Both the position numbers and the translations under genes were made by a program. Below are positions 35,622-44,631 of a stretch of 64,000 nt of DNA, piece after piece. Under the pieces are notes generated by a model. The model made no database searches. It saw only the letters and a list, made by a program, of their open reading frames with translations, and was not told the DNA's origin. Each line of letters opens with the position of its first letter. The first letter of the stretch is position 1. This DNA comes from a bacterium (GTDB taxonomy: Bacteria > Orphanbacterota > Orphanbacteria > Orphanbacterales > Orphanbacteraceae): the NCBI GenBank assembly GCA_025782575.1, contig JALGYY010000043.1, positions 142,501-206,500 of the forward strand, in the 5' to 3' direction.

Positions 35622-38600
35622 TCAGCACGACCTGCGGCTCGATGTACGCCCGGAGACCGAGCGTATCGATCGTCACGCTGACGATCTTGGTGAACTTGAT
35701 ATTGGAATTGCCTTCGCAGTCGATACCGATCGCGCGGATGTCGTAGTTAGCGGCAGCCAGTGTATCGGTGCGCCACTTCACGTCTACCGGCGGCATCGAG
35801 TCGAACGGCGTAGCTGTGGACCCGATGGTGTACCAGGTACCAGGCGTGCCGTCGCCCGAATTGGTCCGACGCTGCTGGAATTCGATCGACACGATGTCGT
35901 TCGTCAGCGGATTGCCGTCCCGGTCATCAAGGTCAGTGCCACCGACCGTAAGATGGACCGAAGAATCCGACGGAACGATCGCGCCGTTTACGAGATTCGA
36001 ATCAAGTCCGACACTCGTAAGATTGGTCTTCGGGAAGACATGGTCAACCACTTCGACCACCAATTCGGCGAACACCGTGTCCGTGTCGGCAAGAGCCGGC
36101 TCGAAGACGCCGGTGGCGCCGAACGCCTGGCAGTAGAAGTAGTAACGCAGTGTCAGATCGCACGGATGGTTCTCGACGATCGGTGCGGTCCAGTCCACAT
36201 CGTACGGAAGCCCATCGCTATCCGCTCCGACGCGAGTCCAGGTACCGAGCCACGTGCCGAGTGAATCATCCCAGACCTGGGTGTAGAAGACGACCGAGTC
36301 GATCGCCGCACCCGTTCCGATTGCCTCGAGCGTGTAGCTGAGAGGCGCGGCAGGCGAAGTGAAGCTCGAGTCGTCAGAATCCCAGACCGTGTAGTCGGTG
36401 TTGGCGGCAATCGCGCTGTCCGCTCCGGTGTTCTCACCGAACTTGACCAGATCGATCACGCAATCCACACCCGTCGTATCAACGGTCAGGCAGATCGTGT
36501 TGGCAATCGCGTTGTTGTGATTACCGGTCCGATTGCCCTCGTTCTCCGTCAACGGAGGCGAGTATTTAGGACCGATGAATCCGCCCCGCATGTCGTACGG
36601 AACCGCGCGGAGCAGGAACTCCGTGTTGTTCGAGATGCTGTACAGGTTCTGCACGAGGCGCATGTTCAGGTTGAAGCCCATCAGGTCACAGTAAGTGTAG
36701 ACCAAAGGACTGCCGGTCGGCCCCGGTGCGATCACTTCCTGCAGATGCGGGAAGAGGAGATCGCGCTCATCACCGGCGATGCCGGCTGTGGTGTCCGAAG
36801 CATCGACACCGGCGACGTGCAGCAGGTAGGGCCAGTAGTTCACACCGACACCCTGCGTGCCGTCGATATGATCGTTGGCGAGCACGGATGCGTCGGCGAG
36901 TGTCCAGGCCGTTGTGGCCATGGTCGTACCGTCCCACATGCCGTCTTCATCATCATCATCGACCCAGAGGTTGTTCTCTGCGTAGAGCGTATCCTCAGGG
37001 TTATCGATGATGCCGTCGTTGTTGTTATCGATCCCGTCGTTCTGACAGTGGATGCCGTCACCACCGGTAAATGAACTGGTGTCGGCTGCGTCCGCGGCGG
37101 CATCTTTCGTCATCGCCGTCCGGACCTGAATGTCCAGCGTATCAGCCAGGCCGTCCCAGTCATCATCGATGCCACCCCAACCCGGGAGGCCGTCGGCGCC
37201 GATCGCGCCCGGAGGATCGAGATGCAGATCCGACCAGCCTGCGCCGGTGTTGATCTGCAGAACGAGGTAATCAATGTCATTCGAGTCACTGAATGCGGTG
37301 ACATCGAAGTTCGCGTAGTTCGAAAGAACGTAGCATTCGCTCTCGCTCGCCACTTCGGGAAGGAGGTTACCGGACCCTGTCGAATCGACGAGGCCGTTCC
37401 GGCGGACCATCTTCGTGAACTGGCTCTGCTCGGGAGCGAGATTATCGAAGACCACCATGAACGAGTCTTCAACGACGGTCATGTTGTCGTTGATATCCGT
37501 GATCATGATGATTGACTTCAGCCACTGTACCGGCTCCGGATTCGCGAGCGCTGCATCGAGGTTCGCGATCGTAGCCTTGTAGATGTGGTTCTCGCGACGG
37601 ACGAACGGACCGGGCGTACCCGGGAATTCATCTGTCTGGACGGGCGAGGTGTCAAGATAATCGAGGGCAGGATCGCCACCCGCATCGTGCACTTTGTTGC
37701 CGTTCAGATCGTTGAACGGCTCGCCCTTGGTGTAGGTACCACTTCCGTCTTCATCGACATACGCTTCCGCGTAATCTCTCTGGCCTACCTCACACGAATC
37801 GTTCGGGAGGTGGTAAGGCCAGCAGTCCGTAAAGTACGGATCGGTCGGCGGGTTTGTCAGTGCTCCCGCACCGATATCACCGAAACCGCCGAATGAAGAG
37901 TCGGCGATCCAGTCGGCGTCATTGTCCGTCTGATCGTTACCCCAGGAGGTAAAGACTGCGGAAGCAATCGTATCGGCCGGCTGGTGAAGCGTCACGATGG
38001 TGATCGAAGCGGACATAATTGAAGAGTTAACGTCCGAAACCACCGAAACAGCCGTGGTGATGTCCGTTACGTCCATGAAGACGCAGACTGAATCACCAGG
38101 GCCATAGATCCGCTCCGGATTGGCCGGATCCCAGACCATGATCGGGAAGTCCGGATTCGTCCTATCGTTCAGGATAGTCGTGGAGCCACCGCAATCGTTG
38201 CCCCATTGATCAACCGAGGTCAGATAGAGGAAGCCGTTGGCATCACCCGCGTCTGAAGGAAGCGCGAAGGTGAACATACCGAATTCGTTCGAGGGGCCTG
38301 CCGCGACCGAATCGGTAAGGCCGGCATCCTGGTAGACCACCACGATGTCGAACGGATCGACGGCAAGCGTGTCACCGACGAGTGTGTCCGGCTCGGGAGC
38401 CTTGTGCCCCAGAATCCAGATATTGTCATCCGTAACGACTGTGTCTGTAGCGGTGAGCGAAGTCAGGAGGCCGTCAGACGGCAAGATGACATCACGCGGA
38501 CAGGCTACAGGACCGGCCACGAGCGCCTGCGGGAACCCGGTACAGGAACCGAGGTTTCCATCGCAGTTCACAGGGGCTACGCCGAAGAAGACCTCGCGGC

Positions 38601-40404
38601 CCTGCTCGATTTCCGTTCCCGAAACATCGAAAATGCCTGGCGTGAAATCTACGATTACACGAATCGTGTCGAGCACGCCCTTGTTCGGGTTCGGTATCGG
38701 AATCGCGCCGACAACGTTGATCCTCGTCTCGCAGTATGTCTGCGTGATCGCGCCGTCCACTCTGGTATAGAGAAGATAGTAGTCGGCGTTATCCGACGTT
38801 TCGACGAACTCGATATAGGCATGTGAGCTGGTCGGCGAAAAGCCGGGATTCAGCTCGGAGATCGATGTCTCCTGGAGCCCGGCGCTCGCGTCATTCGCGT
38901 CCATGATCGGTACCAGACCCGTACCGTCGTCACGGACCGCGATGACATCATCAGTCGCGTCGGTTGAAATGGCTCCGGTCCATGTGGCCGCGGAGTCAAC
39001 ACCGATCCGGCAACCATGAATGAATCCGACGCCACCCGCATCCGGCGCCCAGAGACCGACTAACGGGCCGCCAGCCGTGCCGGCCACGATTGACCAACCG
39101 GCGGTCGCAGCATCGAGGCTATCAATGTTGAAATCGGCGGGCACGGCGGCAATTGCGAGAGCCTCCGAGAGCCTGACCCAGATGGTGTCTGCTATGAGGC
39201 CCGATCCGTTGACCCCCCACGCCTGAACAACACCGGGACCTACACCGACCGGTACCGAAGTAGTCAGCACGTTTCCGATCGAGTCGATGGAACTCACGAC
39301 ATCCCCGGCAGCCGCAAATGCGATGAGATCGCCGGCACCAGGAATCGCAGTACCCGCATTCATCGTGGTTCTCAGATAGTTGCGATTCTGGTGAGCGTTC
39401 AGCGAGTCCCGCAGATCGATCACGAAGTTCTCGCCACCACCGGCAGACCAGCCGGTCGGAACAACAATCGTCGCGAAGGAGTTAGATCCTCCAAGCGGGA
39501 AGCCGATGTCCTGGTTGGTCACCAGGAAGAACTCATCGTCCGTCACGCCAGGCCCGGCGTTGTTCGAATTATAGAGACCGAACAGCGCTTTGGGACCGGT
39601 CACACCGGCACGATCGATGATCCGGACGTTATTGTTGCTGGTCGCCTGAGCGCCGCCGACGCCGGCAACCGTGGCAGCCGTATCGGTACCAGGTGTCGTA
39701 TTCAGATTAAGGGCGATCTTCGACATACCGGCCTGAATCGCCTTGTGGACCGTAGTGTCCTTCCAGGCGATGTAAACCGTATCCGGATTGGCGCCGCCCG
39801 GATTCGGGGCGATCACCGTGTAACCGGTGTCGGAGAGCTCAGCCATCGTGAAGAGTGAATCCGCGGCAAAAGCGAGCGGGTGCGAGAGCTGGACACAGAG
39901 AGTGTCGTTACCCGCATCGGCATCGCCATGCCCACCAGCCGCCGTGCCGATACCACCGGGGAATGCCCCGACGATCACCGGACCGACATGGATCTCCGCG
40001 AAGGAGTAATCCACCGAGCTGGTAGCAGTACCTGTTCCCCACTCCGTACCAGCGATCTGGCCAAGAGTATCCTCGATTGCGACCATCGAGGTACCGGGAA
40101 CCGGTGCCAGCGTGAAGCCGGTAATAGTGACTACATTGGCATAGCCTGTAGCAGCCACACCAGCGGCCACGGCGGCCCCTGCCGGATCCGTAGCATCACT
40201 GAAGCTGAAGTCGGTCAGCGCGGGGGTCCCAGTGACCGGCCGGCTGAAGACAAGGGTAAGTGTCGTCCCGTTGTAGGTTGCGTCCTCGATCGACAGGCTT
40301 CCGATTCCCGGTAGCGCTTGCGCTGAACCAGCGAAAAGCGTTCCGAGAAGGAAGAGCGCGACGAGAGACACGGACGTCAGCCGTCCCTTCCCACGACTAT
40401 GCAT
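35587..40404 (-). CDS. Giant surface protein, N-terminal part with signal peptide
   Basis: ORF of about 1,605 codons from ATG at 40404 (AGAAGGAGGG seven bases upstream), starting 'MHSRGKGRLTSVSLVALFLL' with cleavage near 'GSAQA'. An alternative GTG at 40509 also has a good site (AAGGAGG) and would add 35 basic residues before the signal, like the extended signal peptides of very large exported proteins. Residues 30-600 have bacterial Ig/SbsA-like strands ('YNGTTLTLVFSRPVTG'). Later come Ig-like repeats and Asp-rich loops ('NDGIDNNNDGIIDN'). It stops at TGA 35587-35589 in the middle of a domain and has no C-terminal sorting domain of its own, so it belongs with the ORF at 25545-35621. Confidence 0.88.
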   Translation of the reverse strand: MHSRGKGRLTSVSLVALFLLGTLFAGSAQALPGIGSLSIEDATYNGTTLTLVFSRPVTGTPALTDFSFSDATDPAGAAVAAGVAATGYANVVTITGFTLAPVPGTSMVAIEDTLGQIAGTEWGTGTATSSVDYSFAEIHVGPVIVGAFPGGIGTAAGGHGDADAGNDTLCVQLSHPLAFAADSLFTMAELSDTGYTVIAPNPGGANPDTVYIAWKDTTVHKAIQAGMSKIALNLNTTPGTDTAATVAGVGGAQATSNNNVRIIDRAGVTGPKALFGLYNSNNAGPGVTDDEFFLVTNQDIGFPLGGSNSFATIVVPTGWSAGGGENFVIDLRDSLNAHQNRNYLRTTMNAGTAIPGAGDLIAFAAAGDVVSSIDSIGNVLTTSVPVGVGPGVVQAWGVNGSGLIADTIWVRLSEALAIAAVPADFNIDSLDAATAGWSIVAGTAGGPLVGLWAPDAGGVGFIHGCRIGVDSAATWTGAISTDATDDVIAVRDDGTGLVPIMDANDASAGLQETSISELNPGFSPTSSHAYIEFVETSDNADYYLLYTRVDGAITQTYCETRINVVGAIPIPNPNKGVLDTIRVIVDFTPGIFDVSGTEIEQGREVFFGVAPVNCDGNLGSCTGFPQALVAGPVACPRDVILPSDGLLTSLTATDTVVTDDNIWILGHKAPEPDTLVGDTLAVDPFDIVVVYQDAGLTDSVAAGPSNEFGMFTFALPSDAGDANGFLYLTSVDQWGNDCGGSTTILNDRTNPDFPIMVWDPANPERIYGPGDSVCVFMDVTDITTAVSVVSDVNSSIMSASITIVTLHQPADTIASAVFTSWGNDQTDNDADWIADSSFGGFGDIGAGALTNPPTDPYFTDCWPYHLPNDSCEVGQRDYAEAYVDEDGSGTYTKGEPFNDLNGNKVHDAGGDPALDYLDTSPVQTDEFPGTPGPFVRRENHIYKATIANLDAALANPEPVQWLKSIIMITDINDNMTVVEDSFMVVFDNLAPEQSQFTKMVRRNGLVDSTGSGNLLPEVASESECYVLSNYANFDVTAFSDSNDIDYLVLQINTGAGWSDLHLDPPGAIGADGLPGWGGIDDDWDGLADTLDIQVRTAMTKDAAADAADTSSFTGGDGIHCQNDGIDNNNDGIIDNPEDTLYAENNLWVDDDDEDGMWDGTTMATTAWTLADASVLANDHIDGTQGVGVNYWPYLLHVAGVDASDTTAGIAGDERDLLFPHLQEVIAPGPTGSPLVYTYCDLMGFNLNMRLVQNLYSISNNTEFLLRAVPYDMRGGFIGPKYSPPLTENEGNRTGNHNNAIANTICLTVDTTGVDCVIDLVKFGENTGADSAIAANTDYTVWDSDDSSFTSPAAPLSYTLEAIGTGAAIDSVVFYTQVWDDSLGTWLGTWTRVGADSDGLPYDVDWTAPIVENHPCDLTLRYYFYCQAFGATGVFEPALADTDTVFAELVVEVVDHVFPKTNLTSVGLDSNLVNGAIVPSDSSVHLTVGGTDLDDRDGNPLTNDIVSIEFQQRRTNSGDGTPGTWYTIGSTATPFDSMPPVDVKWRTDTLAAANYDIRAIGIDCEGNSNIKFTKIVSVTIDTLGLRAYIEPQVVLNDSTMQLHAQV

Positions 40405-40509
40405 GCTCAAGCCCTCCTTCTGACGGGTGGCTGTATCGCCCCCGCGAGGTTTCTTCTTCCGAATCTGGAAAAGCGGGAAAACGCTTCGTAACCACTGACC
40501 GTTCTCCAC

Positions 40510-41028
40510 TTGCAGTCCTCCTTGACGATTTATTGTGATCTAAAAGGTATCTCACACTCACTCCATATAGAAATAGGGGACGCTTCCCCGTAATGCGGCT
40601 TTCGCCCGGGAAAGTGGACCCATTCAACTACTTATGATTTATTTCACTTTCAAAGTTTTACGTTCGCGCTACCCCTTCTCGGAGCTGACGATGAAAGGAA
40701 AATTCGCGGAAAACTTCCCATCTGTCGCCAAGCTTGTCAAGAAAAAATTCCTTTTGCGCATACGGCCCATCTTTCGGCGTATTTCGAAAAAGATTGAGTC
40801 TTTTCTTTATATCCGTCCAACCTTTCTCCAATGGCTGAACAGGCCTCTCACGGCCGGAAAAGAGAGTCTGAGGGGTCAGAAGCCGGGCTGTCCCGGCCGA
40901 TCAGACACCTCAAGCCCCCCCCTGAATCGATCAAATTCAGAGCGGCCATCAAGCTATCAACGCCCCCAGAGGGTGTCAAGAGAAAACACCCAAAACGGCT
41001 CAGGAATCCGGAACCGGCCTAAGACCGG
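40510..41028. other. Non-coding leader region of the giant gene
   Basis: About 520 bases, AT-rich near 40540-40700, upstream of the giant gene. On the minus strand CTATATGG near 40565 could be part of a promoter, and GGGGAAGCGTCCCC can form a small hairpin. ACCGG/CCGGT at about 41013-41029 forms a short hairpin right after the stop of the TSP3 outer-membrane gene. I see no convincing gene on either strand. Confidence 0.5.
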
Positions 41029-42330
41029 TCAATTCCCACTCTCCACAGGCGGGCCGGAATCCTCCGGGCACCCGTCTTCATCCCTGTCACCGTCCATATC
41101 CTCCGGGTCATCCGGGCAATAGTCTTCAATATCAGGGATCCCGTCCTGATCGTTATCCCAATCGGGGGCGCCATCCTCATCCTCGAACCCGTCGAAGTCC
41201 TCCGGATCGTATGGTGCTTTATCCCAGGTATCCAGGATCCCGTCCCTGTCATTGTCGATATCAGGGCAGCCGTCCTCATCGAGGTATCCGTCATAGTCTT
41301 CCGGTGCGTCCGGGCAATCATCGAACGGATCATCGATCCCGTCATCATCTCGATCTTCCGCCCCTATGGTGCTGGTCAGGTGGATCCCGAGAGACGCGGT
41401 CCAATCGGGATAGAGCACCTCGACAGGGTAATCGAAGCCCTCCAGCGCTATACCATCCGGGTTGCTTCGGGCAAGGCTGAATCCCAGGCTGCCTGACAGG
41501 AACAATCCGCGGCGCATACGTACTCTCACGCCTGGAGTAATCTGGACGGGGTTTTCAGTTGTTCGGACGCGGTCGCGCTGGTGTATGAGCTGGTCAGCGA
41601 AGATTTCGGCGTATAAATCAACCCCCGGTGTGGACACTTCCACCCCTGCCCTCAGAATCAAGGCATCGTTGCTGGTATCGTCATCGCCGGGCCGGACTTT
41701 AGGGTAGACGAGGGGATAAAGAAAGACGCCGTCCGATTCATTTCTGTTGAGACGGTAGCCGGTCTGTAAGTGGACCCGAAAACCAGGCCGCTTCAGGCTG
41801 AGCCCCAGAATGGTCCCGTAATCCGTTTCGTGGCTCGAGAAGTCTTTGTCCCGGTTTCCCGTGGGGATCGTCAGGAATGCTTCGATCGAAGCGACAACTG
41901 CTGTAGACGGCGTCGGAATGGCCACACGGAGCCCCACGCGGCTATCCCCCACATCCCCTGTAGACGTGTTCCGCTGCTCTTCACGCCCCTCAGAGGACCC
42001 CGGGCGGAACCAGGCACCGTATGTGTCGATTGCGCCTGAAAGATCCGCCCTGCCCCCCAGGATACCGTAGCCAAGGAACAAGCGCCCTCGCAGCGTCGAC
42101 TGGAGATCAGATACGGGAAACCCGGTGGCGGGAATATGGCGACGGTAAAAATCGGACCGGACCATGACGTAGTACTCACCGCCCCATAAAATCGATGGGT
42201 CGCGAAGATACTCGAGATGCAGCCCGCGACTCTGCCGTGAGGGGGGGCGTAATGTAGTCGGAAAGTCCTTCGCGCCGGCCGGAGCGACCAGGCAGGCGAA
42301 CAGCAGGAGGGCCGGTATGGTGGGCTTCAC
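41029..42330 (-). CDS. Outer-membrane protein with C-terminal thrombospondin type 3 repeats
   Basis: Protein of 433 aa, GTG start at 42330 behind GAAGGGTAGCC. The signal peptide is 'IPALLLFACLVAPAGA'. Residues 30-320 alternate hydrophobic and polar residues like a beta-barrel ('GRLFLGYGILGGRADLSGA', 'VGLRVAIPTPSTAVVASIEAFLTIP', 'RLNRNESDG'). Residues 325-430 hold three TSP3 units ('DRDDDGIDDPFDDCPDAPEDYDG'), which are Ca2+-binding. There is no OmpA domain, unlike the PorV fusion at 23629. It begins 6 bases after the DUF1844 gene ends, so the two share a transcript. Function unknown. Confidence 0.82.
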   Translation of the reverse strand: MKPTIPALLLFACLVAPAGAKDFPTTLRPPSRQSRGLHLEYLRDPSILWGGEYYVMVRSDFYRRHIPATGFPVSDLQSTLRGRLFLGYGILGGRADLSGAIDTYGAWFRPGSSEGREEQRNTSTGDVGDSRVGLRVAIPTPSTAVVASIEAFLTIPTGNRDKDFSSHETDYGTILGLSLKRPGFRVHLQTGYRLNRNESDGVFLYPLVYPKVRPGDDDTSNDALILRAGVEVSTPGVDLYAEIFADQLIHQRDRVRTTENPVQITPGVRVRMRRGLFLSGSLGFSLARSNPDGIALEGFDYPVEVLYPDWTASLGIHLTSTIGAEDRDDDGIDDPFDDCPDAPEDYDGYLDEDGCPDIDNDRDGILDTWDKAPYDPEDFDGFEDEDGAPDWDNDQDGIPDIEDYCPDDPEDMDGDRDEDGCPEDSGPPVESGN

Positions 42331-42336
42331 AAACGG

Positions 42337-42699
42337 CTACCCTTCGGCGTCATCCTCATCACCCTCCGAAGGAGACGCCAGCTCTTCGTCAGGGGTTTCA
42401 GCTTCCGCAGCTTCCGCAGCCTCCGCAGCCTCCGCCTTTGCCTCGTCGACGTAGTTCAGACGGAGCGTGGAAAGAGTCTGCTCAAGAAAGCCCCGTTCAG
42501 CGTCAGTCAGATTACCGGAGGTTTTCTCCTGCAGAGCGGCCAGGACATCGATGTGCCACTGGGCCAGGCGGAGGTTGCGGTGGGTCTCGCCGGTCCGGGG
42601 ATCGGCGGTCTTGCCGAGAAATGCCATAGTGGTCTGACCGATCGACCCTAAGAGCTCGAGGAAGCGGATGCTGTGGATATCCTTCGGCTGGTCGTTCAC
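42337..42699 (-). CDS. DUF1844 domain protein
   Basis: Small cytoplasmic protein of 120 aa. GTG at 42699 (GGGAGGAG five bases upstream) begins 'VNDQPKDIHSIRFLELLGSI', the normal N-terminus of DUF1844; the longer frame to 42948 has no conserved sequence and crosses a promoter and a terminator. The domain runs through 'TMAFLGKTADPRTGETHRNLRLAQWHIDVL' (Leu-Gly then Pro-X-Thr-Gly motif) and 'LQEKTSGNLTDAE'. The C-terminus is a low-complexity Ala-Glu-Ala repeat and an acidic tail. Function of DUF1844 is unknown. Confidence 0.88.
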   Translation of the reverse strand: MNDQPKDIHSIRFLELLGSIGQTTMAFLGKTADPRTGETHRNLRLAQWHIDVLAALQEKTSGNLTDAERGFLEQTLSTLRLNYVDEAKAEAAEAAEAAEAETPDEELASPSEGDEDDAEG

Positions 42700-42748
42700 G
42701 TCCACTCCTCCCGGATACGACGGTTCCGGCTGGTTGAGCGGACGGCAG

Positions 42749-42776
42749 TTTATCATCGCCCCCTTCCGGCTGTCAA
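42749..42776 (-). promoter_or_regulatory. Sigma-70 promoter of the DUF1844-OMP operon
   Basis: TTGACA (42776-42771), 16-base spacer, GATAAA (42754-42749), about 50 bases before the GTG start. Confidence 0.6.
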
Positions 42777-42799
42777 GCGGGCCGGGGCGCATACAGAAA

Positions 42800-42825
42800 G
42801 CCGGCGGCCCAGGTGGACCGCCGGC
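42800..42825 (-). terminator. Hairpin terminator after the beta-helix gene
   Basis: Perfect 8-bp stem GCCGGCGG/CCGCCGGC with a 10-base loop, followed on the minus strand by TTTCT. It lies 33 bases past the beta-helix gene stop. Confidence 0.7.
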
Positions 42826-42857
42826 TCGAAAAGGAGAGTGAAGTGCGAGTGAGGCTG

Positions 42858-43871
42858 CTAGCGGAAAATGCTCTTCACACTCCCCCAGGAGGTCGCTTCC
42901 GTGCGGGTAAGCGCACAGCCGACCGGGAGGGCTCCTATCAGACCACACTCGGCGTTAGTCGCCGCAGGACTCTCACCACCGAGCGTGAGATCGCACTCCG
43001 CAAGAGCGCAGAACTGGGGATCGGCCGAGATGTCGCTCTCAGAGGCGTTGATCCCCGAGTGGTTGCCGTCGTTATTTCCGTAGATGTCATTGCAACCTGA
43101 ATCGATCCATGAGTTGGTAGCCAGCACACCCATACCACCTGAGTTGAAGGCGACGATGCAGTTGGTGATCGATCCGAGTGAGTTGGAGAAGTTGACGCCG
43201 GCGCCGTAGCTTCCGCCGGCCGTATTGCTGACAACGGAGCAATTGGAGATCGTGACCCCTTCGACGCCGCTGATATTGATCCCGCCACCGGCGATCGCCG
43301 CCTGATTGCTGCAGATCACGCTGAACCGGATGACCACGTTCGTCTGGGCCGAGCCGCCCTGCACGTAGATTCCGGCGCCATCCTGGGCCGTATTCCCGAT
43401 GATCGTGCAGAACTCGATCGTGGGACTCGAGCTGTTGCCCACATAGATCCCGCCGCCATAGTTACCACTGTTATTGCCTCGTATCACGCAGTTGGAGATG
43501 ACGGGCGATCCGCCGGAGGTCACTTTAATGCCACCGCCGTAGTATCCGTCGCCGCCGATAATGCTCAGCCCCTCGATCCTTGTCGAGCCGGACGCATTGG
43601 CAGGCACGTAGATCGTGACGTCATTGGTGAGACTGCCGTCGATGATGGTGAACTCCGGACCTGCCCCGCGAAGGACCACCCCCGACTTCATCTGGATGTT
43701 CTCTGAGAACGTCCCGGCCTGGATCCTGACGACGTCGCCGCCGGATGCAGCATTGATCGCCGTCTGGACAGATGAGCCGGCACTCACGAGATACGTGGTC
43801 GCCGATGCGCTCGCGACCAGCGCAAGCGAGAGCGCCGGGATGAGGAGGAGAGCTCGTAGATGTCGTTTCAT
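42858..43871 (-). CDS. Exported right-handed beta-helix protein
   Basis: Protein of about 337 aa. ATG at 43871 follows CCAGGAGGTAACACC. Signal peptide 'LLLIPALSLALVASASA'. The mature start 'TTYLVSAGSSVQTAINAAS' is the usual N-cap of right-handed parallel beta-helix proteins. Next are eight or more coils of about 22 aa with 'GGGI.V...SPTI..C.I.GN.A..GAGIY', as in pectate-lyase-like or adhesin folds. The C-terminus ends in 'DISADPQFC...CDLTL...SPA' and 'CGLIGALPVGC', a pattern of FCB-group secreted proteins. No active site is visible, so a binding role is more likely than catalysis. An exact sigma-54 promoter stands about 52 bases upstream. Confidence 0.88.
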   Translation of the reverse strand: MKRHLRALLLIPALSLALVASASATTYLVSAGSSVQTAINAASGGDVVRIQAGTFSENIQMKSGVVLRGAGPEFTIIDGSLTNDVTIYVPANASGSTRIEGLSIIGGDGYYGGGIKVTSGGSPVISNCVIRGNNSGNYGGGIYVGNSSSPTIEFCTIIGNTAQDGAGIYVQGGSAQTNVVIRFSVICSNQAAIAGGGINISGVEGVTISNCSVVSNTAGGSYGAGVNFSNSLGSITNCIVAFNSGGMGVLATNSWIDSGCNDIYGNNDGNHSGINASESDISADPQFCALAECDLTLGGESPAATNAECGLIGALPVGCALTRTEATSWGSVKSIFR

Positions 43872-43922
43872 GGTGTTACCTCCTGGTGAAATCGATTCAT
43901 GGTGCCTCGCCCGATGTAGAAA

Positions 43923-43937
43923 GCAAGTCAGGTGCCA
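43923..43937 (-). promoter_or_regulatory. Sigma-54 promoter of the beta-helix gene
   Basis: Minus strand TGGCAC CTGAC TTGC, an exact match to the -24/-12 consensus TGGCAC-N5-TTGC with correct spacing, placing the transcript start about 40 bases before the ATG. Confidence 0.8.
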
Positions 43938-44220
43938 AAGGAAGCGGGGGGAGTGCCCCAACAGGGACAGCGCTCCAAGTGATTGCCGCAAAACGAGTAA
44001 CAGAGATCGCTCGCATGCATGTCTTTGCCGGGAGGGACGGCGGTTGGGGAATCCGACCCTTCAGGCGGGTCAAATCCCCAGTTCCGGTTGCATTTTGATA
44101 CCGGATCACATGTGTCTATCTGACACTTTTTATGAGGGAGAACGGGAGACGGTCGGGGGCAGGATTCCCTATCCGCTTATACTATATTGCATTATGAGCA
44201 AACTGCATACCCCGGGTCCC

Positions 44221-44235
44221 TGGCACGCCTCTTGT
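44221..44235 (+). promoter_or_regulatory. Probable sigma-54 promoter of the mini CXXCH lipoprotein gene
   Basis: TGGCAC GCCTC TTGT: exact -24 box and spacing, with GT instead of GC at -12. It lies 70 bases before the ATG at 44306. TATACTATAT at about 44179 could be part of another promoter. Confidence 0.55.
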
Positions 44236-44305
44236 AAGCAAAACAGATGATTCCTCCAGGGAGAGGAGTCTGAATCTCAGACATATGAAGGGGGGCGAGA
44301 GTCAC

Positions 44306-44506
44306 ATGAAACGGCTGGCAATCGTGATCGGCTGCGCGGGAGTGCTCATTTTTACAGGATGTGTCATCGAGATCGTGGAGACCGATCACCACGGGTACTA
44401 CACCTACGACCTTCACTCGGACTCGCATTACGGAAGCTGCGGTTCCTGCCACAGTACGGTATTACGTGTAGAGGTAGGAACTCCTGGATGCTGGGGATGT
44501 CACTAG
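44306..44506 (+). CDS. Mini lipoprotein with two CXXCH motifs
   Basis: Only 66 aa. ATG at 44306 gives a clean lipoprotein signal 'MKRLAIVIGCAGVLIFTGC'; an ATG at 44285 would add seven residues. The mature part is about 47 aa and contains 'YGSCGSCHS' and the very C-terminal 'GCWGCH', two CXXCH motifs of the kind that bind c-type haem, plus several His and Tyr. The spacing of about 17 residues between the motifs fits a two-haem fold or a metal site. It could be an envelope electron carrier, or simply a zinc/iron-binding peptide; no family is recognised. Confidence 0.7.
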   Translation: MKRLAIVIGCAGVLIFTGCVIEIVETDHHGYYTYDLHSDSHYGSCGSCHSTVLRVEVGTPGCWGCH

Positions 44507-44510
44507 AAAA

Positions 44511-44587
44511 TGGCGGGGCCGACGGGACTCGAACCCGCGACCTCTGGCTTGACAGGCCAGTGTGCTAACCGGCTGCACCACGACCCC
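44511..44587 (-). tRNA. tRNA-Asp (anticodon GUC)
   Basis: 77 bases on the minus strand. Acceptor GGGGTCG pairs with CGGCCCC (one G-U), discriminator G and encoded CCA. D arm with GGTTAG loop, anticodon stem CTGGC/GCCAG with loop CTGTCAA giving GUC, T arm GCGGG-TTCGAGT-CCCGT. Both ends and the G discriminator agree with aspartate identity. Confidence 0.95.
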
Positions 44588-44631
44588 GCTGAAGAGCAGA
44601 AGGGAAATGTAACAGACCCTCTGACAATATG

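Noticed and set aside
25545-40404. CRISPR-like or DNA-level tandem repeats in the giant gene
   Set aside because: The periodicity is at the protein level (Ig-like domains); the DNA copies are divergent and have no constant repeat-spacer layout.
40634-41122. 162-codon + strand ORF upstream of the giant gene
   Set aside because: Basic low-complexity translation, no ribosome binding site, and its 3' half runs antisense to the TSP3 outer-membrane gene.
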